Shown here: positions 16,340 through 26,022 of the stretch, piece after piece
Numbering within the stretch: the stretch's first letter is position 1
How the letters are laid out: each line of letters starts with the position of its first letter
Assembly: GCA_947165475.1 (NCBI GenBank)
Contig: CAMVAN010000010.1
Coordinates: forward strand, 1 to 33,533
Length of the DNA stretch: 33,533 nucleotides
Reading direction: 5' to 3'
Source: an uncultured Caryophanales bacterium
GTDB taxonomy: Bacteria > Bacillota_I > Bacilli_A > RF39 > UBA660
Translations under genes and position numbers: made by a program
The notes under the pieces: generated by a model
Seen by the model: only the letters and a program-made list of their open reading frames with translations
The model's database searches: none
Told to the model about the DNA's origin: nothing

Positions 16340-16548
16340 TTATTTTTTTATAAGTTTTAGCTCTCATAATTTATTTGTCATAATATCACAATTTTATATA
16401 ATAATTATTTTACTAAAATTAATAATTATGTTTTCTCTTTTTTTTACTTTTCAAACTAGAAAACAAACAATGCACATTTTCTAAATCTTGATATAAATTA
16501 TTAGTTGATGAAGCAACTAATCACCTATCTAATAATCTATTCTAACAC
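16340..16548. other. A/T-rich spacer without a definite gene
   Basis: Between the hisS promoter and the perM terminator. It holds a perfect 8-bp hairpin ATTAGTTG/CAACTAAT (16500-16521) without a T-tract. On the minus strand lies a short coding-like frame (LYQDLENVH and a Lys-rich end) without a usable start. I see no convincing gene. Confidence 0.4.
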
Positions 16549-16573
16549 AAAAGAAAAGAAACTAGATAGTTTC
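16549..16573 (-). terminator. Terminator after perM
   Basis: Stem GAAACTA/TAGTTTC (16558-16573, 2-base apex) followed on the minus strand by TTTTCTTTT. It overlaps the perM stop codon and closes the comN-to-perM operon. Confidence 0.75.
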
Positions 16574-17620
16574 CTTTACAATATCCATTCCCTTTTTTAA
16601 ATCCTTTTTAAAGAAATGATATGTTGTACGAATAAGTAAATAACAAGGTAAGGCTGCCACAATACCAACAACACCAGCTAATGTGCCACCAATAGATACA
16701 GCCATAATTGTAATCAATGGATTGACATTGTTCGTTTTACCATATACTTTAGGAGATATTAAATATCCATCTAATTGTGGAAAAATCAAACAAATCACGC
16801 CAGTAGCAATCATCAAAGGAACTGAAACAACACTTGCCAAGATAATAGCAATTATATTAGTAATAAGTCCACCAAAATATGGAATAACAGTTGTAAGACA
16901 AGCTAATACCCCCAAAATAAGCCAGTTAGGATGACCAATAATTAAAAATAATAAACCATATTCAAATAATTGAATAACCATAAATATTTCTAACCCTTTT
17001 AAATAATTAGTAATTTCCTCATCCATACATTTTATATAAGAAAAAGAACGTTTACTAATACTCAACAAAAAATCTTTAACACTATCACGAATTTTATCCA
17101 TATCACATAAGAAATAGATAAATCCTACAAATCCAATAATAAACTTACTAATAAAATTAATAGATTTATTAACGATATCCACAGTAGTAGAAGAAGTAAA
17201 GCTACTTAAGCTTTTTAATATTTCATTTAAATAATCAGTAACTTCTATTTCAAAAGACCCAATATTAACATTAAATTTATCACTAATGTTATTAAAAACT
17301 TCTATTATCATATTTAAAAGAAGACTTAACTGATCATACAATAATGGAAGTGTCAAAAATAATAATAAAGCAACTACAAATATAATTCCAAATATAACAA
17401 TTAATAAAGAAGCAGTTTTTGGTATACCTTTATTAGTTAGCCATCTTACTAACGGAGTAAACGCATAAGCAAAAATAAAGCCAACAATAAAAGGAGCTAG
17501 TAAAGAAATTATTTTAGCAATAATACCTACCCATAATCCAACATTAGAAAAACTTATATATAATAATAACATAAAAGCTGCTAGATTTATTATTCTATAG
17601 TTTAATTTATTATTTAACAT
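16562..17620 (-). CDS. AI-2E family (PerM-like) membrane permease
   Basis: Polytopic inner-membrane protein of 352 aa with about eight hydrophobic segments in the layout of the AI-2E transporter family: paired N-terminal segments, a periplasmic-type helical loop (about 90-145), and the C-terminal core with PYFGGLITNIIAI and DGYLISPKVYGKTNNVNPLITI. Family members include proposed autoinducer exporters, YtvI-like proteins and Na+/H+ antiporters, so the substrate is open. It starts one base after the dtd stop with GGAGAG upstream, as the last gene of the comN-secDF-relA-dtd operon. Confidence 0.85.
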   Translation of the reverse strand: MLNNKLNYRIINLAAFMLLLYISFSNVGLWVGIIAKIISLLAPFIVGFIFAYAFTPLVRWLTNKGIPKTASLLIVIFGIIFVVALLLFLTLPLLYDQLSLLLNMIIEVFNNISDKFNVNIGSFEIEVTDYLNEILKSLSSFTSSTTVDIVNKSINFISKFIIGFVGFIYFLCDMDKIRDSVKDFLLSISKRSFSYIKCMDEEITNYLKGLEIFMVIQLFEYGLLFLIIGHPNWLILGVLACLTTVIPYFGGLITNIIAIILASVVSVPLMIATGVICLIFPQLDGYLISPKVYGKTNNVNPLITIMAVSIGGTLAGVVGIVAALPCYLLIRTTYHFFKKDLKKGMDIVKETI

Positions 17621-17621
17621 A

Positions 17622-18056
17622 TTATCTCTCCATTAAAATAGTAGTTGGACCAATATTTTCAATGCAAACATCCATATCCGCACCAAATACACCAGTTTCT
17701 ACATTAACATATTTTCTTAATTCATCATTAAACGTTTCATACAACTTAATTGCATTTTCACCCTTCATAGCTTTTATATAACTAGGTCGATTTCCTTTAG
17801 AAGCATCTCCATATAAAGTAAACTGAGAAATAGATAAAATACTACCTCCAAAATCTATAATACTCTTATTCATAACATCATTTTCATCAGGAAATATTCT
17901 AAGTTGAACAACTTTTCTTGCTAAAGTATGAATTGTATCTAAAGAATCTCCTTCAGTAAAACCAACCAATAATACTAATCCTTGATCAATTTCACCTACT
18001 ATTTTTCCATCCACTTTAACAGAACTTTTACCACTTCTTTGAACCAAAACTCTCAT
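17622..18056 (-). CDS. dtd: D-aminoacyl-tRNA deacylase
   Basis: Hydrolyses D-aminoacyl-tRNAs and mischarged Gly-tRNA(Ala), recycling tRNA and protecting translation. MRVLVQR at the N-terminus, the catalytic SQFTLYGD segment and the C-terminal NIGPTT motif (the Gly-cisPro selectivity filter) are all present. Length (144 aa) is standard. The ATG overlaps the relA stop by four bases (ATGA), so translation is coupled. The relA-dtd order is the same as in Bacillus. Confidence 0.95.
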   Translation of the reverse strand: MRVLVQRSGKSSVKVDGKIVGEIDQGLVLLVGFTEGDSLDTIHTLARKVVQLRIFPDENDVMNKSIIDFGGSILSISQFTLYGDASKGNRPSYIKAMKGENAIKLYETFNDELRKYVNVETGVFGADMDVCIENIGPTTILMER

Positions 18057-20215
18057 CGAAACTCCCTCTCTACTTTATCAATATATTTTTCTTTATTTAA
18101 GTTTAGAATAAGTTTATTTAATTGATCAACTCCAGTTACATAGCAACCAACCTCATATACAGAATTTTCTTCCTTACTAAGAGTTTTAATACCATCTATT
18201 CCAACATTCATAATAGAAATTATTTGAACCAAGTCAACCATATAATTATTATTATCATTAGTATAAATTAGAATATAAGTAAGATATCTTTTATTTTGAT
18301 TAACATTCCAATTAACCTCAAGTGTTCTATTCTCTAGCATATCCAAATTATGACAATTCATACGATGTACCGTAATTCCATTACCTTTAGTAATATAACC
18401 AATAATAGGATCTCCATAAACCGGATTACAACAATTAGCTAGATTAACCTTTACTTTATCAATTCCACTAACAATAATATCTGCATTTCTTGATTTATCG
18501 CTTACTTTAACAACCTTTGGAGATTGTTTTTCTTCATCTTTATAAATAATATTAATTACACCATTAACTGTTGATTTACCATTTCCAACATTTAAATATA
18601 AATCTTCTTCAGATTCTAATTTAAGAGTATCACAAATTAATTTAATATTTTTTTCTTTAAAGAAATCAACTAGAGGAATCTTTCTCTTTTTCAATTCTTT
18701 TTCTAAATTATATTTTCCTCTTTCAATATAAATATCTCTTTCATTTTTTGTAAAATAAGCTTTAATTTTATTTCTAGTTGCTGTACTTTTAACCATATTA
18801 ATCCACTCTTTAGAAGGAGTAGAACTTTTATTAGTATTAATTTTAACAATATCATTATCTTTTAACTCATAATCTAATGGAACAATATTATTATTAACAA
18901 TTGCACCAATAGTAGTTTCTCCAACTTTAGTATGAATCTTATAGGCGAAATCAATAGGAGTTGCTCCTTTAGGTAACTCAATAACATCTCCTTTAGGAGT
19001 GAAACAATAAATATTATTATTTAAAACTTCGTCTTTTACACTATTAACAAAATCTTCATTACTCATTTTATCATGACTTAAGTCAATAATAGATTTAAAG
19101 AATTGAAGTTTTTGTTCAGTAGTAGATTGTAAATTAGCAACTAGGTTACTTCCACCATTTTCCTTATAAGCCCAATGTGAAGCAATACCATTTTCAGCAA
19201 CCTCATCCATATCATATGTACGAATTTGTATTTCAAATAAATATCCATCAATACCAAACACAGTAGTATGCAAAGATTGATACATATTAGGTTTTGGCAT
19301 CGCAATATAATCTTTAAATCTTTTAGGCAAAGGGCGAAACTTAGAATGAATTAATCCAAGAGCTAAATAACATTCTTGCTCAGTATTTACTTTAATTCTT
19401 AAACCTAACAAATCATAAATATCATTAAATTTTTTCCCTTTATCAAGCTTATTATAAATACTATAAATACTTTTAGCCCGCCCCTTAATCTCATGAGGAA
19501 TATGATGCTCAGTTAATAAGTTAGTAACATCCATTTGCATCTCATAGACAGTCTTATCTCTTTCTAATTTTGTCTTATTTAACTTCTCAGCAATATCATA
19601 AAATACTTCTGGTTTTAAATAACGTAAGGATAAATCTTCCAATTCACTTTTTATTTTATGAATACCTAAATGAGACGCAATAGGTGCAAGAATCTCTAAA
19701 GTTTCCTTTGCTTTAACTTTTTGTCTATCTTCCGGTAAAGCCCAAAGTGTTCTCATATTATGAAGACTATCTGCAAGCTTAATAATAATAACTCGAACAT
19801 CTTCACTCATTCCAACAATAATTTTTTTATAATAATCAATCAAATATTCATTTTCCGTAGAAAAATGAATCATACTCAACTTAGTAACCCCTTGAACTAA
19901 TCTTAAAATATTTTTACCGAATTCTTCTTCTAACTCATCTATAGTACAATCACAATCTTCTAAAACATCATGAAGTAATCCAGCAGAAATTGTTTCAAAA
20001 TCTGCATAAATAGATGTTAAAATATAAGAAACATTTAAAGGATGAGAAATAAAATCTTCTCCAGTTTTCCGATATTGCCCCTCATGCTTTTTTAAAGAAA
20101 ACTGATAAGCATTTTTTATGATTTTTAACTGTTCCTCATCCTCAATATAATCACCTGCTTTAGAAAGAATATCATCGATATCAATATCTTTCTTACTTTT
20201 AGACAAAGATTTCAC
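18053..20215 (-). CDS. relA: Bifunctional (p)ppGpp synthetase/hydrolase Rel
   Basis: Makes and degrades the alarmone (p)ppGpp on the ribosome during amino-acid starvation. The HD hydrolase domain is intact: His58, His82-Asp83 and LADSLHNMRT. The synthetase domain has GRAKSIYSIYNK, DIYDLLGLRI and RFKDYIAMPKPN; the RFKD form marks a bifunctional Rel. TGS (IYCFTPKGDVIELPKGATPID), a zinc-finger/RIS region with NLANCCNP and an ACT domain follow. Length of 720 aa is normal. The start is GTG 20215 with AGAGG close upstream. It lies 9 bases after secDF and is coupled to dtd. Confidence 0.96.
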   Translation of the reverse strand: MKSLSKSKKDIDIDDILSKAGDYIEDEEQLKIIKNAYQFSLKKHEGQYRKTGEDFISHPLNVSYILTSIYADFETISAGLLHDVLEDCDCTIDELEEEFGKNILRLVQGVTKLSMIHFSTENEYLIDYYKKIIVGMSEDVRVIIIKLADSLHNMRTLWALPEDRQKVKAKETLEILAPIASHLGIHKIKSELEDLSLRYLKPEVFYDIAEKLNKTKLERDKTVYEMQMDVTNLLTEHHIPHEIKGRAKSIYSIYNKLDKGKKFNDIYDLLGLRIKVNTEQECYLALGLIHSKFRPLPKRFKDYIAMPKPNMYQSLHTTVFGIDGYLFEIQIRTYDMDEVAENGIASHWAYKENGGSNLVANLQSTTEQKLQFFKSIIDLSHDKMSNEDFVNSVKDEVLNNNIYCFTPKGDVIELPKGATPIDFAYKIHTKVGETTIGAIVNNNIVPLDYELKDNDIVKINTNKSSTPSKEWINMVKSTATRNKIKAYFTKNERDIYIERGKYNLEKELKKRKIPLVDFFKEKNIKLICDTLKLESEEDLYLNVGNGKSTVNGVINIIYKDEEKQSPKVVKVSDKSRNADIIVSGIDKVKVNLANCCNPVYGDPIIGYITKGNGITVHRMNCHNLDMLENRTLEVNWNVNQNKRYLTYILIYTNDNNNYMVDLVQIISIMNVGIDGIKTLSKEENSVYEVGCYVTGVDQLNKLILNLNKEKYIDKVEREFR

Positions 20216-20224
20216 ATCCTCTCT

Positions 20225-22507
20225 TTAACAATTAATACCTTTTATATTTCTTTCTTCTAAATCATCCTTATATACTTTTTTCTTTAAAACACTTTTACCA
20301 AGTTTTTTCTTTTCAAATAACATAAATATAATAGTCGCAATAAAGATTGAAGAATAAGTACCAGCAATCAATCCAATTAACATAGCCATATTAAAATTAA
20401 ATATTCCACTTGACCCTAAAAGAATTAATATAATAACTGGTAATAAAGTAGTAATAGAAGTATATATTGTACGAGTAAAAGTTTCTTGTATACTAGTTGT
20501 ACAAATATCTACTAACTTATCATAGGTAAGCTTTTTATAATCTTGTTTTCCTAAATGTTCACGAATTCTATCAAAAGACACAATTGTATCATTAATAGAA
20601 TATCCAATAATAGCAAGAACAGCTGCTATAAACATTGAACTAACCTCAAATCGAAATATAGCAAATAAACTAAACATAATTAATACATCATGAATTAAAG
20701 CAATAACTCCCCCTATTGCATAACTAAATTTAAAACGAATCGAAACATAAATAATAATACCAATTAATGCAACTAATACTGATAAAATTGCATTTTTTAC
20801 AAGTTCTTTTTGTACAAGATTGGATACTACACCGATATTAACCTTAGCCTCATATTTATCTTCAAAATAACGATTTACTTTCTTAACTTTATCCCCATCT
20901 AAACTATCATCTAAATAAACACTTATCTCATCAGATGATTTTTCAATTTTAGATGATTGAAGTTTTAATTTTTTCAAGTCATCACTAATATTAGTCTTAG
21001 ATATCTTTTTATCAGAAACAATAGTAATAGATGTTCCAGATTTATAATCAATTCCTAAATTTAGTCCTTTAGTAGCAACAAAAATACCACCAATTAATAT
21101 TATCAAAATAGATAAACAAACAGCAATCTTCTTCTTTGCAAAAAAGTGAACATTATGAAATCTATTTGGTTTAGCAGACTCACCCTTACTAACATTAGGA
21201 ATATCATCTGGATTAATATGAATAAATAAATTAACTTTATCATTGAAATAATTTGTCTTTACAAATATCTTTAATAAAAATCTAGTCAAAAATACCATAG
21301 TAACCATAGTAACCAATACAGTAATAATCAACATAGTAGCAAAACCTTTAATACTAGATTCTCCAAAAATAAACATAATAATAGCAACAATCAAAGTTGT
21401 AATATTAGAATCTAAAATAGCACTAAAACTCTCCTTAGAACCTTCTAAAAAGGCATTAGGTAAACTTTTTCCTTTTAATAACTCCTCACGAATTCTAGCA
21501 AAAGTAATAACATTGGAATCAACTGCCATACCAATACCAAGTACTAAGGCAGCAATTCCAGGAAGAGTCAAAACTCCACCAACTACCCAAAATACACCAA
21601 ATACTAAGAATGTATATATCATCATAGATACACTAGAAATAAATCCAGCAAAATGATATATAAACATTAAAAATACCATGATACAAACAATTGCAATAAT
21701 ACCGGCAACTAAAGTTGTTTGAAGTGTCTTTTCTCCAAAACTAGCCCCAACAGTATTAGATGATAATTCAGTTAACTTACTAGGTAAAGATCCACTATTA
21801 ATTAAATCAACTAAATTACTAACTTCTTCTTGCGTAAAATTACCTTGAATAATAACGTCACTAGCAAATCCTTGAGATACAGTAGCAGCACTTAAACAAT
21901 TAGATTCACTAGTTCCACACAAACTTCCTTCTTTTTCATAACTATCCATTAAGTCATTATAATCAAGCCAAATAACAATCATATTATTTTCTTGTGAACT
22001 AATCTTACTAGTTACTTCATAAAATTTATCTTTATCTTTTACCGATAAAGCAACAGCAGGTTTCCCACTAGAATCTTGTCCTATTTTAGCACCACCCGCT
22101 TTTAAAACTTCACTACTCATCAACAAATTATCTTCTGTATCACGAAATGATAAAGTAGCAACAGTAGAAAGCTGGCTACGCGCTTCATCTGGATTTTTTA
22201 CTCCAGCTAATTTAACACGTATTTTGTCATTTCCTTCAATAATAATTTCAGGCTCACTAACACCAAGACTATCTATTCTCTTACTTAACGTTTTATAAGT
22301 AGAGGTCAATTTACTGGTAGTCATTTTAGAACCATCAATAGATTCAGCCTTGTAAAGAATTTCAAATCCTCCTTGTAAATCCAACCCAAATTTTAAGTTA
22401 TTAAATAATGGAATAAATAAAAAAGATATTCCAACTACTAATAAAATTAAAATTATAGAATGAGTAATCACCCTTTTCTTTGATACCTTTTTCTTATCTT
22501 TTGTCAT
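20225..22507 (-). CDS. secDF: Protein translocase subunit SecDF (fused)
   Basis: Proton-driven accessory pump that helps the SecYEG-SecA channel release exported proteins. SecD and SecF are fused in one 760-aa chain, as in Bacillus. A first membrane helix is followed by the D1 motif FGLDLQGG (40-47) and the large extracellular P1 domain. Then come the SecD core (ALVLGIGMAVDSNVITFARIREEL), a second N-terminal helix with LNLGIDYKSGT, and the SecF core with AIIGYSINDTIVSFDRIRE. GAGGTGG precedes the ATG. It sits 9 bases after comN and 9 bases before relA. Confidence 0.96.
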   Translation of the reverse strand: MTKDKKKVSKKRVITHSIILILLVVGISFLFIPLFNNLKFGLDLQGGFEILYKAESIDGSKMTTSKLTSTYKTLSKRIDSLGVSEPEIIIEGNDKIRVKLAGVKNPDEARSQLSTVATLSFRDTEDNLLMSSEVLKAGGAKIGQDSSGKPAVALSVKDKDKFYEVTSKISSQENNMIVIWLDYNDLMDSYEKEGSLCGTSESNCLSAATVSQGFASDVIIQGNFTQEEVSNLVDLINSGSLPSKLTELSSNTVGASFGEKTLQTTLVAGIIAIVCIMVFLMFIYHFAGFISSVSMMIYTFLVFGVFWVVGGVLTLPGIAALVLGIGMAVDSNVITFARIREELLKGKSLPNAFLEGSKESFSAILDSNITTLIVAIIMFIFGESSIKGFATMLIITVLVTMVTMVFLTRFLLKIFVKTNYFNDKVNLFIHINPDDIPNVSKGESAKPNRFHNVHFFAKKKIAVCLSILIILIGGIFVATKGLNLGIDYKSGTSITIVSDKKISKTNISDDLKKLKLQSSKIEKSSDEISVYLDDSLDGDKVKKVNRYFEDKYEAKVNIGVVSNLVQKELVKNAILSVLVALIGIIIYVSIRFKFSYAIGGVIALIHDVLIMFSLFAIFRFEVSSMFIAAVLAIIGYSINDTIVSFDRIREHLGKQDYKKLTYDKLVDICTTSIQETFTRTIYTSITTLLPVIILILLGSSGIFNFNMAMLIGLIAGTYSSIFIATIIFMLFEKKKLGKSVLKKKVYKDDLEERNIKGINC

Positions 22508-22516
22508 AAAACCACC

Positions 22517-22792
22517 TCATATAATTTCTTTATCTATAAAAGGAACTGTCACATGATTAACCTCATTCATATATTTTTTAAATTCAGAAGATTCAAGTTT
22601 CATAATATCATCAACAATATCGGATAACATTAAATTAACACCATTCTTCCATTTAGACTCAATTAAATAATCCCAAATATCTCTATCAGAAAAATTTGTT
22701 AAACCAAGTCTTTTAAAATCTTTTACTTTAACACGAAGAGCAGGATGAACTCTATTCCAAAGCTCTTCTAATGAATGAAATTCAAAATCCAT
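22517..22792 (-). CDS. comN: ComN-like post-transcriptional regulator
   Basis: Small cytoplasmic protein of 91 aa matching the ComN/post-transcriptional regulator family: VHPALRVKVKDFKRLGL, then DIWDYLIESKWK and a C-terminal helix with MLSDIVDDIM. In B. subtilis ComN (YrzD) acts on comE mRNA and division-site placement, and its gene lies beside secDF, as here. ATG 22792 is chosen; the in-frame GTG 22801 stands only two bases after AAGGGAT, while the ATG has an 11-base gap, so the start is uncertain. It is the first gene of the five-gene operon. Confidence 0.83.
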   Translation of the reverse strand: MDFEFHSLEELWNRVHPALRVKVKDFKRLGLTNFSDRDIWDYLIESKWKNGVNLMLSDIVDDIMKLESSEFKKYMNEVNHVTVPFIDKEII

Positions 22793-22821
22793 AAAAGACA
22801 CATCCCTTTTAATTCAATTTT

Positions 22822-22827
22822 ATTATA
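22822..22827 (-). promoter_or_regulatory. -10 element upstream of comN
   Basis: TATAAT on the minus strand about 30 bases before the start; the -35 region is only a pyrimidine run, so the promoter is partly supported. Confidence 0.45.
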
Positions 22828-22921
22828 CAAAAAAACAAAAAAAAAGAAAAGAGATAATCCTTCTTTTATTATAGAAAAATAAACAAAAATAATATATAAT
22901 TATTAATGGGAGAAAAAAAAT

Positions 22922-24103
22922 ATGAAAAAAAATGAAGAAAATACAATCTTATGGATAAATAATATGCGAGTAATAACCGACATATTTCTAGGTCCATTCC
23001 TAACGGCTTATTTTATAAAAACAACAAAAAACAGCATACCTAGCATATCATACTACTATATATTATTATATACTATATGTATGATTGGAACTTATTTTAC
23101 AGCAAAAATCATAAAAAATAAATTTAGAATTGGATCATTTAGATTAGGTGTTTTTATACGTTTTATTTACATACTATTAATTATTATATTAAAAGAAAAA
23201 ATAATAAAACACTTGTTGTTAATAGCTTTTTTTTCAGGATTATCTACAGCAGTATATTGGTTTCCGTATAACTTATTTGTTATAAATAAAATCAATAATA
23301 AAAACAGAACAAATTTCACAGTAAAAAATGAAACAATGACAGCAACTATTAATATTATATTCCCAATATTATTAGGAACAATTATTTCTAAAACAAATTT
23401 TGAATTAACTGCATTAATAATTTTAGGAATATCAATTATACAATTACTTTTATCATTTTTCTTAATTAACGACAAAGAAGATAAATATCCTTCATTTAAT
23501 ATAAATAAAACAATCAAATTAATTAAAAACAATAAAGAAATAAAAAATCTCTTACTAGCACAATTTATATTTGGAATGACTACATATGGATCTTTAGAAA
23601 AGTTAAAAACAATACTTATAATTCAATCACTAAAAACAGATCTAAATTTAGGAATAATTACTTCTTTAGCAACAATATTATCAATAATAACTATAAAAAT
23701 ATATAGTAAAATTTATAAAGAAAAAAATGATAAAAATATCATTTTACTTTCAAGTATATTACCAGTTATTTCAGTATTTATCATATTTTTTATAAAAAAT
23801 CCATTTACTATAATTTTATATAACATCTTTTATACAGTATTTACAACACTTCTACATTTAACAGCAAATATAAGACTATTTAATATATCAGATAGTAAAA
23901 TTATAGATAAAAATAATCAATGTGAATTTTTTACATTAAGAGAAATTACATTAAATATAGGCAGAATTCTAGGCTTTATAGTTATGTACTTAATATCAAA
24001 AACAAATAATGAAATACTTCTTAATTCTAATTTACTACTATTAACAGTTTTAATTGTTTTAATAGGATTACTAGTAAGAAAAGTAAAAAAATATGAAGAA
24101 TAA
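22922..24103 (+). CDS. MFS-type transporter
   Basis: Integral membrane protein of 393 aa with about eleven to twelve hydrophobic segments and the two-half layout of the major facilitator superfamily. The central loop (about residues 183-205, DKEDKYPSFN) separates the halves. YWFPYNLFVIN (about 115-125) and FFTLREITLNIGRILGF (about 338-354) resemble the YQXD/MFS drug and sugar efflux type. No substrate can be named. GGGAG lies about 9 bases before ATG, and a TATAAT stands near 22896. It is transcribed alone and ends at a strong hairpin. Confidence 0.82.
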   Translation: MKKNEENTILWINNMRVITDIFLGPFLTAYFIKTTKNSIPSISYYYILLYTICMIGTYFTAKIIKNKFRIGSFRLGVFIRFIYILLIIILKEKIIKHLLLIAFFSGLSTAVYWFPYNLFVINKINNKNRTNFTVKNETMTATINIIFPILLGTIISKTNFELTALIILGISIIQLLLSFFLINDKEDKYPSFNINKTIKLIKNNKEIKNLLLAQFIFGMTTYGSLEKLKTILIIQSLKTDLNLGIITSLATILSIITIKIYSKIYKEKNDKNIILLSSILPVISVFIIFFIKNPFTIILYNIFYTVFTTLLHLTANIRLFNISDSKIIDKNNQCEFFTLREITLNIGRILGFIVMYLISKTNNEILLNSNLLLLTVLIVLIGLLVRKVKKYEE

Positions 24104-24129
24104 AAGATAGTTTTTGCAAACTATCTTTT
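24102..24129. terminator. Bidirectional terminator between the MFS gene and the 131-aa gene
   Basis: A perfect 12-bp stem, AAAAGATAGTTT / AAACTATCTTTT, with a 4-base loop. It overlaps both stop codons. Confidence 0.88.
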
Positions 24130-24516
24130 ACCTTTCTTAAGAGCTCCAGCAATTTCCCCATAATATGCTACACGATTTTGAACAGGCATAGCATGAAAAA
24201 TAGAAGAAGCTATTTCATCAGTATTCATATTAAAATACAATACATCATTAGAATCAAATATATTATGACAAGCAAAAAAGCTATCTCCATTAGGTCCCTC
24301 TACTGGTATTCCCGAAGATTTATAGTATGATTCAAAACAATTATATTTATTGATAGCAGATACTACATTAATAAGAGAAGAATCACTCTTTTGGGTTTCT
24401 TTACTAAAAAAAGTATATTCTTGTGTACTATGATTAAAAAGTACAGCAACCACCTCATCATTAATTTTAATTTCTGCACAACTAAAATTATTACTATTAC
24501 TATTATTATTATTCAT
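24121..24516 (-). CDS. Hypothetical protein, 131 aa, Asn-rich N-terminus
   Basis: I do not recognise this protein. It opens with MNNNNSNSNN, encoded by an AAT/AGT trinucleotide run prone to slippage. A compact body of about 110 residues follows (EIKINDEVVAVLFNHSTQEYTFF, then a helical part, three Cys). No signal peptide or membrane helix is visible. The gene has a strong AAGGGGGAG site and a good promoter (TTTACA-17-TATAAT), and it is transcribed alone between the terminator and the LCP gene. The strong expression signals suggest a real, abundant small protein. Confidence 0.78.
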   Translation of the reverse strand: MNNNNSNSNNFSCAEIKINDEVVAVLFNHSTQEYTFFSKETQKSDSSLINVVSAINKYNCFESYYKSSGIPVEGPNGDSFFACHNIFDSNDVLYFNMNTDEIASSIFHAMPVQNRVAYYGEIAGALKKGKR

Positions 24517-24545
24517 AATTAAACTCCCCCTTTAAAACCTTATAA

Positions 24546-24574
24546 ATTATATCATATTTTTATCAATTTGTAAA
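24546..24574 (-). promoter_or_regulatory. Promoter of the 131-aa gene
   Basis: Minus strand: TTTACA (24569-24574), 17-base spacer, TATAAT (24546-24551) with TG one base upstream. Confidence 0.78.
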
Positions 24575-24588
24575 GTATTAACTAGAAT

Positions 24589-25992
24589 TTATTTAGAATT
24601 TAAAACTTCATTAATCTTAACTGAAGCAGAATTAACAGTATTTTCATTAGGCCTCATAGCCCAGACTTCACCAGAACCAAGTCTGCCAATACCTTTTCCA
24701 TCATATCCATCTAAACTCTGTTCAATAATATCATAATTAGGATTATCTAAAACAGACTTTACTAACTTTGTAATAACCCTTTTATTAATATTAGATGTAT
24801 AAAGACCATCGAAAGAAGATAATACCTCATTATAATTAGTTAAAGTTGTAGTAGAAGCCAGTTTTTTTAATATACTAATCAAAATCTTACGACAATTTTC
24901 TTGTCTAGCACGATCTCCACTTGAATAATGAAGCCTTTCTCTAGCAATTGCTAAAGCCTCTAATCCATTATATTGACGACATCCCTTAGAAACATATAAT
25001 TTACGATTGTTATCTTCATAACTACCTAGAGTCATATCATGTGTAGTATAAAAGCTTGAATTAGAACAAAATTCTACTCCTCCTAAAGCATCAACAACCT
25101 TTACTAAACTCTCTGTATAAATATTTAAGACATAATCAATTTTAGTATTTAATAATCTTTCTAAAGCACGTTTACTAATTTCTGGATCAACAGTACCTAA
25201 AGCAGTCAATGAATCATTCATGTCATAATCTGGAACATAAATATAATAATCTCTAGGAATAGAAGTTAAAACTATTTTATTTGTCTTTGTATTAATAGTT
25301 GCAATCATATTAAAATCACGTCTACTTCCAGAATAATCTAACCCATTAATATAAATATTATAACTATCTGGATTTTTTTGATTAATTGGTACTTTTTCAA
25401 CGACTTCAAACTCTTTTATTATTTTAAATTGATTACTACTAAGTTCATTACTTGCATCCATAACAAACGAATAATCAGAATAACTAATTAAAAAATATAA
25501 ATTTTCATTTCTAGTTCGAACTAAAGAATCATAAGAATCATTTGTTTTTTGATAATTATAATTACCAAGCTTCTTAGTAGCAAGATTAACTCCTCTACTA
25601 TATTCATAAAATAATATAGAAGTATTACTATCTAAATTATCTAAAGAACTAATTTCATTATTAGCTCCAGTAAGTAAAACATATTTAGTAGTAACATCAT
25701 AAGTTTTAATATTAAAAGTAAGATCAATATAATCACTAGTCTTTCCAAAATAATAATAAACAACTCCATTAACACCAACACTAAGTAAAAATAAAATTAC
25801 TCCTAAAACAATTAAAAATATATTCTTTCTATTATAGAATAAGAAACCTAATAAATATAAAATGATTTCAATACCCAAAAATAGAAATAAATATTTACTA
25901 GGTAAAATATCCATATGAATAATGGTATAAATAGCAACAATCATAACAATAAGTACAATAACACTTAAAATATTTTTTATTATTTTTTTCAT
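24589..25992 (-). CDS. LytR-CpsA-Psr (LCP) family cell-wall ligase
   Basis: Membrane-bound enzyme family that transfers wall polymers (teichoic acids, capsule) from lipid carrier to peptidoglycan. Three N-terminal membrane helices (about 5-82) are followed by an extracellular domain of about 100 residues before the LCP core. The core has GLDYSGSRRDFNM with Arg224-Arg225-Asp226, SIPRDYY with Arg247, DYVLNIYTESLVKVVDALGG, and the late Arg-rich ARERLHYSSGDRARQENC. The usual GRTDTM is changed to SRRDFNM. 467 aa matches CpsA-like members with an accessory domain. GGGAGGA precedes the ATG. It is monocistronic. Confidence 0.9.
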   Translation of the reverse strand: MKKIIKNILSVIVLIVMIVAIYTIIHMDILPSKYLFLFLGIEIILYLLGFLFYNRKNIFLIVLGVILFLLSVGVNGVVYYYFGKTSDYIDLTFNIKTYDVTTKYVLLTGANNEISSLDNLDSNTSILFYEYSRGVNLATKKLGNYNYQKTNDSYDSLVRTRNENLYFLISYSDYSFVMDASNELSSNQFKIIKEFEVVEKVPINQKNPDSYNIYINGLDYSGSRRDFNMIATINTKTNKIVLTSIPRDYYIYVPDYDMNDSLTALGTVDPEISKRALERLLNTKIDYVLNIYTESLVKVVDALGGVEFCSNSSFYTTHDMTLGSYEDNNRKLYVSKGCRQYNGLEALAIARERLHYSSGDRARQENCRKILISILKKLASTTTLTNYNEVLSSFDGLYTSNINKRVITKLVKSVLDNPNYDIIEQSLDGYDGKGIGRLGSGEVWAMRPNENTVNSASVKINEVLNSK

Positions 25993-26016
25993 AAAAGTCC
26001 TCCCAAAAGTTACTAT

Positions 26017-26022
26017 ATTATA
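26017..26022 (-). promoter_or_regulatory. -10 element of the LCP gene
   Basis: Extended -10 TGATATAAT on the minus strand, about 24 bases before the ATG; no clear -35. Confidence 0.5.

Noticed and set aside
16437..16535. Short minus-strand frame with a protein-like stretch (LYQDLENVH) and Lys-rich end
   Set aside because: Only about 32 codons, preceded by a stop and without a usable start codon; kept as spacer.
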